Positions 33,748 to 41,415 of a stretch of 54,382 nt of DNA are shown piece after piece. Positions within the stretch are counted from its first letter, which is position 1; every line of letters starts with the position of its first letter. Below the pieces are notes generated by a model. It did no database searches. It was not told the DNA's origin and saw nothing but the letters and a program-made list of their open reading frames with translations. Source of the stretch: Candidatus Poribacteria bacterium (lineage in GTDB: Bacteria; Poribacteria; WGA-4E; GCA-2687025); NCBI GenBank assembly GCA_018644665.1, contig JABGQA010000163.1, positions 1 through 54,382 of the forward strand, given 5' to 3'. Both the position numbers and the translations under genes were made by a program.

Positions 33748-33912
33748 CGATGGCGCGGCGACTTGAGGTTACGTGGGCGTCTCCGCGTGATGGCATCGCG
33801 CCCGTACCCCGCCCACGGCCGTCATTCCGAGCGACGAGATACCCCTCGCGGGATCAGGGCGCGATGCGATGGCGTGTTGCGAGCGCCGTACCTTGGGCCG
33901 GCCACGCCCGCT

Positions 33913-33976
33913 GGCTACCTCTCAGGTAGCCTCTTGCGCACGATCTGCGCGCTTGATCCGGGCCTCGCGGGCCCGG
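33913..33976 (+). promoter_or_regulatory. Two stem-loops upstream of the first LamG gene
   Basis: GGCTACCT (33913-33920) pairs perfectly with AGGTAGCC (33924-33931) around a CTC loop. CCGGGCC (33958-33964) pairs with GGCCCGG (33970-33976) around a five-base loop, 32 bases before the LamG start. The second would lie in the 5-prime leader. Roles are inferred only. Confidence 0.45.
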
Positions 33977-34008
33977 TGACGCACATGAAGCACGGTAAGG
34001 AAGCACAC

Positions 34009-34827
34009 ATGGTACGCCGGCGAACTGTCGCCTTCGGGGTCGCATGTCTCGTTCTCGCGATGCACGCCTACGCGGACATCAATGAAGGCATTATCTCCGC
34101 GTGGACGTTCGATGACGGCACAGCGCGCGACGCTATGGGCGTCGGCCACGGCACGATGATGGGCGCCGCCGCCATAGCCGACGGCAGGCACGGCAAAGGC
34201 GTGGACTTGGACGGCGTGGACGCGTTCGTCGAGATTCCCCACGCGGCTGAGTTCGAGGCCCAGGCGGACGCGTTCAGCATTGCGGCGTGGGTGTTTAACC
34301 GATCCGCCAGAGACCATTCCGGGGTCGTGTGGAAGGGCGCTGGCATGGGTTGGGGCCCGAACTTCGCGTTCCGAATAGCGTTGGTGAACGACCCGAACAT
34401 CACTTGGGGCACGTGCCCGCCCGGGATTGAGGGCTGGTTCACCTGCGATGGCTCTGTTGTCGCGGGCGAGTGGATGCACGTTTGCATGACGGCGGACGGC
34501 TCCTCGGTGAGCGGCTACGTGAACGCAGAGCTTCCCGTAGCGACCGCGGGCAACGACGCCAACAACCCCAGCGCCATTGCCGCGCCATACCAGACCTTCC
34601 CGGAGGAGCCCATCGAAATCGGCGTCGGCCGGAACATCGGAGCGCTCGACAACGGCGTCGACAACTACCTCGATGGCATCGTCGACGAAGTCTACTTCTA
34701 CGACCGCGCGCTGACGGCGGAAGAGGTGGCGGAACTGTCTGAAGGCGCGCGACCTAACCGCGTACTCGCCGTCGATGCGAGCGGCAAGGTGGCGGTGGCG
34801 TGGGGCGATCTCAAGGCGCGCCCATAA
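34009..34827 (+). CDS. Secreted LamG-domain protein, copy 1
   Basis: The 272-residue secreted protein has a signal peptide (MVRRRTVAFGVACLVLAMHAYA). A single LamG/concanavalin-like jelly-roll domain occupies the rest: ISAWTFDDGTARDAMG, FSIAAWVFNRSARDHSG, WKGAGMGWGPNFAFRI, EWMHVCMTADG, GVGRNIG and DEVYFYDRALTAEEVAELSEG. It ends with a separate tail, VDASGKVAVAWGDLKARP, shared with the next two genes. LamG domains bind glycans or proteins; the ligand is unknown. The ATG at 34009 follows AAGGA by eight bases. It is the first of three tandem paralogues, each with its own ribosome site and flanking stem-loops, so the three are probably separately transcribed. Confidence 0.88.
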   Translation: MVRRRTVAFGVACLVLAMHAYADINEGIISAWTFDDGTARDAMGVGHGTMMGAAAIADGRHGKGVDLDGVDAFVEIPHAAEFEAQADAFSIAAWVFNRSARDHSGVVWKGAGMGWGPNFAFRIALVNDPNITWGTCPPGIEGWFTCDGSVVAGEWMHVCMTADGSSVSGYVNAELPVATAGNDANNPSAIAAPYQTFPEEPIEIGVGRNIGALDNGVDNYLDGIVDEVYFYDRALTAEEVAELSEGARPNRVLAVDASGKVAVAWGDLKARP

Positions 34828-34841
34828 AGGGGCATCTCCTC

Positions 34842-34888
34842 CCGTCGGCCTCCACGCAACTGCCTCCGTGACGGCCGACGGCAGGCAG
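34842..34888 (+). terminator. Competing stem-loops after LamG copy 1
   Basis: CTGCCTCCGT (34860-34869) pairs with ACGG plus AGGCAG (34878-34888) as a ten-pair stem with one bulged C and an eight-base loop. An overlapping, mutually exclusive nine-pair stem joins 34842-34850 and 34873-34881. It lies 33 bases after the stop codon at the far stem, so it is a likely 3-prime end. No T tract follows. Confidence 0.5.
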
Positions 34889-35033
34889 ATGAGACGTGCC
34901 GCCTCGCGGGCGTCGACTTGCGCTCCTTCCGGCTTCAGCGCGGCGCCACGCTTGCGTTCGCTCCTAGGGGTTCGGTATCCTTTTGCCCATTATCTGCGTT
35001 TGGGAGGCCGGCGGCGGCGGCGGCGGCCGAGCA

Positions 35034-35055
35034 GGACACGGTTCGGGTCGTGTCC
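35034..35055 (+). promoter_or_regulatory. Leader stem-loop before LamG copy 2
   Basis: GGACACG (35034-35040) pairs with CGTGTCC (35049-35055) around an eight-base loop, 42 bases before the start codon. The position is similar to the leader hairpin of LamG copy 1. A (GGC)n-like run precedes it. Confidence 0.35.
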
Positions 35056-35097
35056 CGCTGGCGCAGTAGCACGCATGAAGTGCAGGAGGACCCACCG

Positions 35098-35916
35098 ATG
35101 ACGCACCGGCGATTTGTCGCCCTGATCGCGACGTTCCTGATAGTGTCGGCGACGAGTTATGGCGACATCAGCGACGGCCTGGTGAGCGCGTGGACGTTCG
35201 ATGACGGCAAGGCCGACGACGCCTTCGGTAACAGCGACGGCATCTTGCACGAAGGCGCCGAAGGCATTGACGACGGCATGAGGGGCGCAGGCCTCGACTT
35301 TGACGGCGTCGCTGCCTGGGTCGAGGTGCCCGATGTCGACGCGTTCGACGTCATGGAAGAGGCGTACACCCTCTCGGCGTGGGCCAACGTGCGGACGGGG
35401 AAGGACCACTCGGGCATCGTGTTCAAGGGCGTCAAGATCGGCTGGGGGGCGAACTTCACGGCCCGCATAGCTACCGTGAGCCCCACGGATCTGACATGGG
35501 GCGCCTGCGCGGGCGGCCTCGAGGGCTGGTTCCGCACCGATGGCGTCTACGCGGTCAACGAGTGGGTGCACGTCTGCCTTACCGCGGACGGCGCAGAGGT
35601 GACCGGGTACGTCGACGGCGAACTCGTGCCGTCCGGTGGACAGCAGAACCCAACGGCGGTCGCCGCTCCCTACAATCTGTTCAAGGACAACGCGCTGGAG
35701 TTCGGCGTCGGCCGCGCGATCGGCGGGAACGTAGGGCAGGACGCCTTCCTCGACGGCTCGGTCGACGAGATCTACCTCTACAACCGAGCGGTGACCGCCG
35801 ACGAACTGGCTGAATTGGCCGAGGGCGAACGGCCGAGGGCGGTGGATTCGGCCCTGGGAGTCGACGCCGGTGGCAAGGTTGCCACAGCGTGGGCCGCCCT
35901 GAAGGGGCATCGGTAA
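35098..35916 (+). CDS. Secreted LamG-domain protein, copy 2
   Basis: This 272-residue paralogue has the same length as copy 1. It has a signal peptide (FVALIATFLIVSATSYG) and then a LamG domain: LVSAWTFDDGKADDAFG, YTLSAWANVRTGKDHSGIVFKG, KIGWGANFTARIATV, GLEGWFRTDGVY, EWVHVCLTADGAEVTGYVDGE, GVGRAIGG and DEIYLYNRAVTADELAELAEG. It ends VDAGGKVATAWAALKGHR. The ATG is preceded by GGAGGA. The core segments (TWGAC, EGWFxTD, LTADG) are nearly shared with copy 3, which points to local duplication followed by divergence. It is predicted to be secreted to the periplasm or cell surface as a binding protein; the partner is unknown. Confidence 0.88.
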   Translation: MTHRRFVALIATFLIVSATSYGDISDGLVSAWTFDDGKADDAFGNSDGILHEGAEGIDDGMRGAGLDFDGVAAWVEVPDVDAFDVMEEAYTLSAWANVRTGKDHSGIVFKGVKIGWGANFTARIATVSPTDLTWGACAGGLEGWFRTDGVYAVNEWVHVCLTADGAEVTGYVDGELVPSGGQQNPTAVAAPYNLFKDNALEFGVGRAIGGNVGQDAFLDGSVDEIYLYNRAVTADELAELAEGERPRAVDSALGVDAGGKVATAWAALKGHR

Positions 35917-35943
35917 GCAGCATCGGCTTGAGGCGGCGCGGGC

Positions 35944-35985
35944 GTCCCAGCCGCGACGTCTTCGACACGACAAACACGCTGGGAC
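35944..35985 (+). terminator. Stem-loop between LamG copies 2 and 3
   Basis: GTCCCAGC (35944-35951) pairs perfectly with GCTGGGAC (35978-35985). It begins 28 bases after the copy 2 stop and ends just upstream of the copy 3 ribosome site, so it could end one transcript or act as the leader of the next. Confidence 0.45.
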
Positions 35986-36004
35986 CTACGTAGGGAGAAG
36001 AGCA

Positions 36005-36802
36005 GTGTTCCGACTGAAGAACGCAGTGCTCGTGGTAGCGCTCGCAGGCATCACGAGTATCGCAGCCGCGTCGGTGGGCGGGGGGATGATCTCCGCATGG
36101 GTCTTCGACGACGGCACCGCCAACGACGTCATGGGCGTCAACGACGGTATCATCCACGGGGCCTCGTTTGGAGCCGGCAAGGTCGGCGGCGCCATCGATC
36201 TCAACGGTGTCGACAACTACGTCGAGATTCCACACGACTCCTCAATGGACGTGATGGCCAACGGCTACACCGTTTCGGCGTGGACGCTGGTGCGAAGCAC
36301 CAGCGCCTCCATCGATCACGGTGGCATCGTCTTCAAAGGCGAGAAGATCGGCTGGGGCCCGCTGTTCCTGTTCCGTGCGGCGACGGTCAGCGACACGGAC
36401 ATGACCTGGGGCGCCTGTTCCGATGGGGTCGAGGGCTGGTTCCGAACGGACGCCGTCTACAACTTGGGTGAGTGGACTCACATCGCCCTTACCGCCGATG
36501 GCGCAACCGTGATTGGGTACGTCAACGGTGAGATCGTCGAGTCGGCCGGCCAGGCGAACCCGATCGATGTAGCCGGCCCGTACCTCCTGTTCCCCGACTA
36601 CCCGATGGAGCTCGGCGTCGGCCGCGCCGTCGGAGGCACCGTGGGCAACGACTCCTTCTCCGACGCCCTCATTGACGAGGTGTCGATTTGGAGCCTCCCG
36701 CTGACGCAGAGCGAAATCAGGACGAAGCTGATCAACGGCAGCGTTGCCGTTGAGGCGAAGGGCAAGGCCACGGTCACTTGGGCCTCTCTGAAGACCAAGT
36801 AG
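36005..36802 (+). CDS. Secreted LamG-domain protein, copy 3
   Basis: This is the third paralogue, 265 residues. The GTG at 36005 is preceded by GGGAG at seven bases and starts a signal peptide (FRLKNAVLVVALAGITSIAAA). The LamG domain shows MISAWVFDDGTANDVMG, YTVSAWTLVRSTSASIDHGGIVFKG, KIGWGPLFLFRAATV, TWGAC, EGWFRTDAVY, EWTHIALTADG, GVGRAVGG and DEVSIWSLPLTQSEI. The shared tail is EAKGKATVTWASLKTK. It is slightly shorter than copies 1 and 2. A very strong stem-loop follows its stop, separating it from the threonine synthase-like operon. Confidence 0.88.
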   Translation: MFRLKNAVLVVALAGITSIAAASVGGGMISAWVFDDGTANDVMGVNDGIIHGASFGAGKVGGAIDLNGVDNYVEIPHDSSMDVMANGYTVSAWTLVRSTSASIDHGGIVFKGEKIGWGPLFLFRAATVSDTDMTWGACSDGVEGWFRTDAVYNLGEWTHIALTADGATVIGYVNGEIVESAGQANPIDVAGPYLLFPDYPMELGVGRAVGGTVGNDSFSDALIDEVSIWSLPLTQSEIRTKLINGSVAVEAKGKATVTWASLKTK

Positions 36803-36825
36803 CCACGCCGTCACCGGTCAACAAC

Positions 36826-36866
36826 CACACGAGCCCACGCGGACACCTGTCGCGTGGGCTCGTGTG
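36826..36866 (+). terminator. Strong 16-bp stem-loop after LamG copy 3
   Basis: A perfect 16-base stem, 36826-36841 with 36851-36866 (CACACGAGCCCACGCG and its complement), encloses a nine-base loop, 24 bases after the LamG 3 stop. It is the most stable hairpin I see in the window. There is no T run, so it may act as a GC-rich terminator or a 3-prime stabiliser. It stands 32 bases before the next start codon. Confidence 0.65.
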
Positions 36867-36898
36867 TGCTCCGCCGCGTCAACCACTGGCGTACGACG

Positions 36899-38026
36899 AT
36901 GGTGCACTTCGACATGCTCTGCGACGAGTGTCGCAGTCGCTTCACGCCCGATCCCATGCGGTACGGGTGCGACTGCGGGTCCGCCCTCGACTTCGCAGCG
37001 CCCGCGCCGCCCATCGCCGTCGAGGAGTTGGCGTCACGGCCCGCGAACATGTGGCGTTACCACGAGGCGCTCAGAATCGCCCGCCCGGAAGACGCAGTCA
37101 CCATGGGCGAGGGTATGACGCCCCTCATCCGCGCAGACCGAAGTGACCACGACCTGCGCCTCAAGCTCGACTTCACGTTCCCGACCGGCTCCTACAAGGA
37201 CCGAGGCGCCGCCGTGCTCATCTCCGCGCTGCGCGAGATGGGCGCCGACGCCGTCGTCGAGGACTCCTCCGGCAACGCGGGCGCGGCCATCGCGGCGTAC
37301 GCAGCCCGCGCCGGAATGCGCTGCGTCATATACACGCCGAGCGGCACATCGCCAGCGAAGCTGGACCAGATACGCGTGTTCGGCGCGGAGCTACGCCTCG
37401 TGGAAGGCGATCGCCAGGCGACCACGGAAGCAGTGCTCGAAGCCGCCGAGACGACCCCCTACGCATCCCACAACTGGACCCCGTATTTCATCACGGGCGT
37501 GAAGACGGTCGCGTTCGAGATCGCCGAGCAGTTGGGATGGCGGGCTCCGGACAACGTCGTTGCGCCCGCGGGGTTCGGGAGCATCCTGCTGGGTCTCCAC
37601 CTTGGGTTCTCCGAGCTGAGACGGCACGGGATCACGGACACCACGCCACGTCTGCTGGCGGCCCAGGCTGAGCGATGCTGCCCGATCCACGTCGCGTGGC
37701 GCGCGGGAGCCGATGTCGTCGACCGGTTCGTCGACCCCCGGCCGACGCTCGCCGAGGGAATCGCGTCGACACGACCCATCCGCGCACGACAGGTTCTCGA
37801 CGCGATTCGTCATACGGAGGGGGCCGTCGCCACCGTCACCGAGGACGAGATAGCCGATGGCGTCCGCGCCCTGGCGCGCGAGGGCATCTACGTCGAGCCG
37901 ACGTCCGCCGTCGTCGTATCCGCCTTCGACCGCCTCGTCGAGCAGGGGGTCATCCGTGACGGCGACCTCACCGTGTCGATTCTCACAGGCAGCGGCCTAA
38001 AGGCGTCCGGCAAGGTCCCGGCATGA
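36899..38026 (+). CDS. Threonine synthase-like PLP-dependent enzyme
   Basis: The 375-residue fold-type II PLP enzyme has an N-terminal zinc-ribbon-like CxxC...CxC (C8, C11, C24, C26), as in many threonine synthases. The PLP lysine is K100 in FPTGSYKDRGA. The asparagine motif SSGNAGAAIAAYAARAG and the phosphate-binding region PAGFGSILLG are present, and the C-terminal SILTGSGLKA is typical of ThrC. The presumed reaction is O-phosphohomoserine to threonine, although relatives in this family use other substrates. The ATG at 36899 lacks a clear ribosome site; the frame upstream runs into the LamG 3 hairpin. Its stop overlaps the start of the TPR gene (ATGA), implying translational coupling. Confidence 0.8.
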   Translation: MVHFDMLCDECRSRFTPDPMRYGCDCGSALDFAAPAPPIAVEELASRPANMWRYHEALRIARPEDAVTMGEGMTPLIRADRSDHDLRLKLDFTFPTGSYKDRGAAVLISALREMGADAVVEDSSGNAGAAIAAYAARAGMRCVIYTPSGTSPAKLDQIRVFGAELRLVEGDRQATTEAVLEAAETTPYASHNWTPYFITGVKTVAFEIAEQLGWRAPDNVVAPAGFGSILLGLHLGFSELRRHGITDTTPRLLAAQAERCCPIHVAWRAGADVVDRFVDPRPTLAEGIASTRPIRARQVLDAIRHTEGAVATVTEDEIADGVRALAREGIYVEPTSAVVVSAFDRLVEQGVIRDGDLTVSILTGSGLKASGKVPA

Positions 38027-39552
38027 CATTCACGAGCCACCCACACGCTGTACGTGCCGCCGCGGCCCTCCTTCTGGCATGGGTCTGCGTTTGCGTCCAC
38101 GCGCTGTCGCCCGAGGCCCAGCGGCGCTATGAACGTGGCTCGGAGACGGCCGCCCACCGCCGGCAATACCGTGCTGCCCTAGAGGACTTCCGCTACGTGT
38201 TGGCCGAGGACGCCACCCACGCTCCCGCCGTCGTTTCTGCGGCGCAGTGTCACGCCGCGCTGGGAGAACTGGAGCCGGCGCGCGAGCTGTACACGCAGGC
38301 CCTCACGCTCGGTCTCGCGCCGGCGAGTGTCTTCACGGTGCGGCGAGAACTCGGGAAGGTAGGGCTTCGGCAGGGCGAGTTCGCGGACGCTCAGTCTCAC
38401 CTACTGGCCGCCCAACGGTTGGCCGCTGATGATGCCGAGGTCACTGCGCTGTTGGGAGACGTGTACCAGAAGCGCGGATCTCTGACACTCGCCATCGGCG
38501 AATACACGCGCGCGCTTACGCTCGATACAGAAATGCGGGCCGCGCACGTTGGGCTGGCGTCCGCGCGCCTGACGCTGGGTAACGCGGAGGACGCCGCCGA
38601 GCACGCGCAGGCGGCTATCAACCTCGACCCGTACGACCCCGACGCGTGGTACATCGCGGCTCGAGCCTTGACGAAGGCGGGCATGCGCGAGCAGGCCCGC
38701 GCCGCGCTGACGTCGTACACCACCATGCGGGCCTACGCGCGCGATGTCGAGGCAATGAGCGACAGCCTTGGACGGGAGCCGGGGAATGCCGCTCTCTTAC
38801 AGGCCCTCGCGGACCGACACGCGGGGATGGGCAACGTCGACGCCGCCATCGCCGCGTACGAGTTAGCAGCTGCACAGGACGAGACGCGCCAGACCGCGTA
38901 CACGAACATCGCTCTGCTCCGGCTTGCTGGCGGGAACATCGCGCAGGCCGAAGAGGCGTTGCGGGCGGCGTCAACGGCCGGCGGCGAGGACGCAGCCGTC
39001 CACGCGGCCACTGGCGAACTACACTCCGCCCGGCGAGACTGGCAGAATGCGACGACATCGTACCGCGCCGCCCTGGGTCTCGCGCCGTCGATGCCAATGG
39101 CATGGGTGGGGCTCATGCGCGCCGCGGCGATGACTGGCGGCCGCGCGCCGGCCGAGGCGGTGCTGGACGAGTGGCTAGCGGCGGACCCGGAGTCGTCTCC
39201 GGCGTGGAGCGAACGCGGCCTCCTGGACTATCGCGACGGCAAACACGACACAGCTATCGAAGCGATCGAGAAGGCGGTTGCGTTGGACCCAGCGAACCAC
39301 GAGGCGGCGAACAACCTCGCCTGGATCTACGCCGAGACCAGCCGTGACCTGAATCGGGCGCGGGAGCTTGTCGACGGCGCCATCGCGTCGGCTCCGTCGC
39401 CCTCGGCATACGACACGCTGGCGTACATCGAGCAGCGCATGGGCAATCTCCCCGCCGCGCTGGCTGCCATTGAGCGCGCCGCGGCGATGGACCCTCGGAA
39501 CGCGGAATACCGAAAGAAACAGGATGAGATCCGGCGCGCGATCGAACAGTAG
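38023..39552 (+). CDS. Secreted tetratricopeptide repeat (TPR) protein
   Basis: The 509-residue protein has a signal peptide (AAAALLLAWVCVCVHA, cut before LSPEAQ). TPR helix pairs follow across almost the whole chain, for example RQYRAALEDFRYVLAEDATHAPA, GSLTLAIGEYTRALTLDTEM, GNVDAAIAAYELAAAQDE, GKHDTAIEAIEKAVALDPANHEAANNLAWIYAE and GNLPAALAAIERAAAMDPRN. TPR proteins are protein-binding scaffolds. Its ATG overlaps the threonine synthase-like stop by four bases, and its 3-prime end overlaps the CRTAC1 gene by 29 bases. TPR plus CRTAC1 pairs recur in Acidobacteria, Planctomycetes and related groups, so a joint periplasmic or surface role is likely. Confidence 0.88.
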   Translation: MTFTSHPHAVRAAAALLLAWVCVCVHALSPEAQRRYERGSETAAHRRQYRAALEDFRYVLAEDATHAPAVVSAAQCHAALGELEPARELYTQALTLGLAPASVFTVRRELGKVGLRQGEFADAQSHLLAAQRLAADDAEVTALLGDVYQKRGSLTLAIGEYTRALTLDTEMRAAHVGLASARLTLGNAEDAAEHAQAAINLDPYDPDAWYIAARALTKAGMREQARAALTSYTTMRAYARDVEAMSDSLGREPGNAALLQALADRHAGMGNVDAAIAAYELAAAQDETRQTAYTNIALLRLAGGNIAQAEEALRAASTAGGEDAAVHAATGELHSARRDWQNATTSYRAALGLAPSMPMAWVGLMRAAAMTGGRAPAEAVLDEWLAADPESSPAWSERGLLDYRDGKHDTAIEAIEKAVALDPANHEAANNLAWIYAETSRDLNRARELVDGAIASAPSPSAYDTLAYIEQRMGNLPAALAAIERAAAMDPRNAEYRKKQDEIRRAIEQ

Positions 39553-41209
39553 GCCAGCTCGCGCGGCGGCGCTCCTCGTCTGCGTGTCGGTCTGCGCGCT
39601 GCACTGCGCGGCGCAGTCGTTCGAGGACGTCACGCACGCGTCGGGCATCCGCTTCGTCACGACGGACGGCGCGAGCGGCAGGCATCTGCTCCCGGAGTTC
39701 CTCGGGCGGGGCGTCGCGCTTATCGACTATGACCAAGACGGCGACCTGGACATCTACTTCCCGAACGGCCGAAACCTGCTCGATACAGATGCCATCGACC
39801 ACCCGAACGCGCTCTACCGCAACGACGGGGAGTGGCAATTCACGGACGTCACGGAGCCGGCGGGAGTCGGGCACACGGGATACGGCCTCGGGTGCGCGGT
39901 TGGGGACATCGACAACGACGGCTGGCCCGACCTGTACGTGACGAACCTCGGCGCCAACGTCCTGTACAGGAACCTCGGCGACGGGGCGTTCGAGGACGTC
40001 ACGCACGAGGCGGGGGCCGCGGCTCCGGGGTTCAGCACGAGCTGCGGATTCGCGGACATCGACAACGACGGCTGGCTGGACCTGTACATCGCCCGCTATG
40101 CGGAGTACGACGTCGCCTCCGACACTCCGTGCGTTCGCGACAGCATCGGGGTGTACTGCCATCCCCACGTGTATCGCGGCGCCGCCGACGCCGTCCTGCG
40201 CAACCGCGGAGACGGGAGGTTCGAGGACGTCAGCGCGTCGAGCGGCGTCGCGTCGTTGCTCCCAAGCCACGGGCTCGGCGTCGTAATCGGGGATGTGGAC
40301 GACGACGGCGATGTGGACATATACGTCGCCAACGACCTGGACCCGAATTTCCTACTGCTGAACGAGGGTGACGGCACGTTCGTCGAGAACGCGATGCTCG
40401 CGGGCGTCGCGATGAGCGCGGTGGGCAAGGAAGAGGCCGGCATGGGCGTCGCAATGGCGGACTATGACAACGACGGCGACCTCGACATCGCCGTGACGAA
40501 CTTCCAGAGCGAGACCTACACCCTCTATAGAAACGACGGCGACGCGATCTTCACGGACATCACCGCGGTCTCCCGAGTCGGCGAGGCGACCTACGCGCCA
40601 CTCGGCTGGGGTGTGGGCCTGCACGACTTCGACAACGACGGCTGGCGCGATCTGTTCTTCGCCAACGGACACACGCAGGACCACATCCAGACCTTCGAGC
40701 CAGAGGTGACGTACGCGCAACGCAATCTGCTGCTCATGAACGCGGGCGACGGGACGTTCGTGAATGGGACGGATGAGGCCGGGCCGCCGTTCGCGGAGCG
40801 GCATCCAAGTCGCGGCGCGGCATTCGGTGATCTCGATGGCGACGGTGATGTCGATGTCGTCCTGACAAGCCGCAACGGCGCGCCGCAACTGCTTCGCAAC
40901 GCGGCCAGCTCCGGGCGCGCGTGGACGCGGCTCGTCCTGCGCGGCGTGGCGAGCAACCCAAGCGCGATTGGCGCGCGGGTGGAGGTGTCCGCCGGTGGGC
41001 GCCGGCACTACGGGCATGTGACCGGGGGCGGGAGCTTCCTGTCGCAGAGCGATCTTGCGCTGCACCTCGGCCTTGGCGAGGCCGCAGGGGTCGACAGCGT
41101 GACCGTGACCTGGCCCTCCGGCCTCGCGGAGACGTTTCGCGACCTCCCCGTGCGGCGGCCGATAGCGGTCACGGAGGGCCAGGGCGCGTCGGTAGTCGCC
41201 GGGGAGTAG
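39524..41209 (+). CDS. CRTAC1-type FG-GAP/VCBS propeller with ASPIC/UnbV domain
   Basis: The 561-residue secreted protein has a signal region RAAALLVCVSVCALHCAAQ. Seven Ca2+-binding DxDxDGD loops mark a seven-bladed integrin-like propeller: DYDQDGDLDIYF, DIDNDGWPDLYV, DIDNDGWLDLYI, DVDDDGDVDIYV, DYDNDGDLDIAV, DFDNDGWRDLFF and DLDGDGDVDVVL. The C-terminal ASPIC/UnbV domain is visible as NPSAIGARVEVSAGG and LHLGLGEAAGVDSVTVTWPSG. The start at 39524 lies inside the TPR gene, so translation is coupled. The protein probably acts outside the cytoplasm in protein or polysaccharide binding; no enzymatic motif is seen. Confidence 0.88.
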   Translation: MRSGARSNSRPARAAALLVCVSVCALHCAAQSFEDVTHASGIRFVTTDGASGRHLLPEFLGRGVALIDYDQDGDLDIYFPNGRNLLDTDAIDHPNALYRNDGEWQFTDVTEPAGVGHTGYGLGCAVGDIDNDGWPDLYVTNLGANVLYRNLGDGAFEDVTHEAGAAAPGFSTSCGFADIDNDGWLDLYIARYAEYDVASDTPCVRDSIGVYCHPHVYRGAADAVLRNRGDGRFEDVSASSGVASLLPSHGLGVVIGDVDDDGDVDIYVANDLDPNFLLLNEGDGTFVENAMLAGVAMSAVGKEEAGMGVAMADYDNDGDLDIAVTNFQSETYTLYRNDGDAIFTDITAVSRVGEATYAPLGWGVGLHDFDNDGWRDLFFANGHTQDHIQTFEPEVTYAQRNLLLMNAGDGTFVNGTDEAGPPFAERHPSRGAAFGDLDGDGDVDVVLTSRNGAPQLLRNAASSGRAWTRLVLRGVASNPSAIGARVEVSAGGRRHYGHVTGGGSFLSQSDLALHLGLGEAAGVDSVTVTWPSGLAETFRDLPVRRPIAVTEGQGASVVAGE

Positions 41210-41360
41210 CGCAGCGTCGCACGCCCAACCTCGACAGCGAGTCGTGGCCGCGCGTCATCCGCGTCTGCCCAGACGCCGTCGAGCACATGGCATCTCGGAC
41301 GCAGCCCGGAACGCAGGGCGTCGCTCGTTGGTCACAAAAGCGCGAGCGTACGACGTTCGC

Positions 41361-41387
41361 CCGGTTGTCCTGACCGAAGGCAACCGG
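41361..41387. terminator. Stem-loop between convergent genes
   Basis: CCGGTTG (41361-41367) pairs with CAACCGG (41381-41387), with an additional CCT/AGG inside. It lies between the convergent CRTAC1 (plus) and aldo/keto reductase (minus) genes, which is where a bidirectional terminator is expected. Confidence 0.5.
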
Positions 41388-41415
41388 CAACTCCAGGCGT
41401 CGCCCGGGGCCGGTG

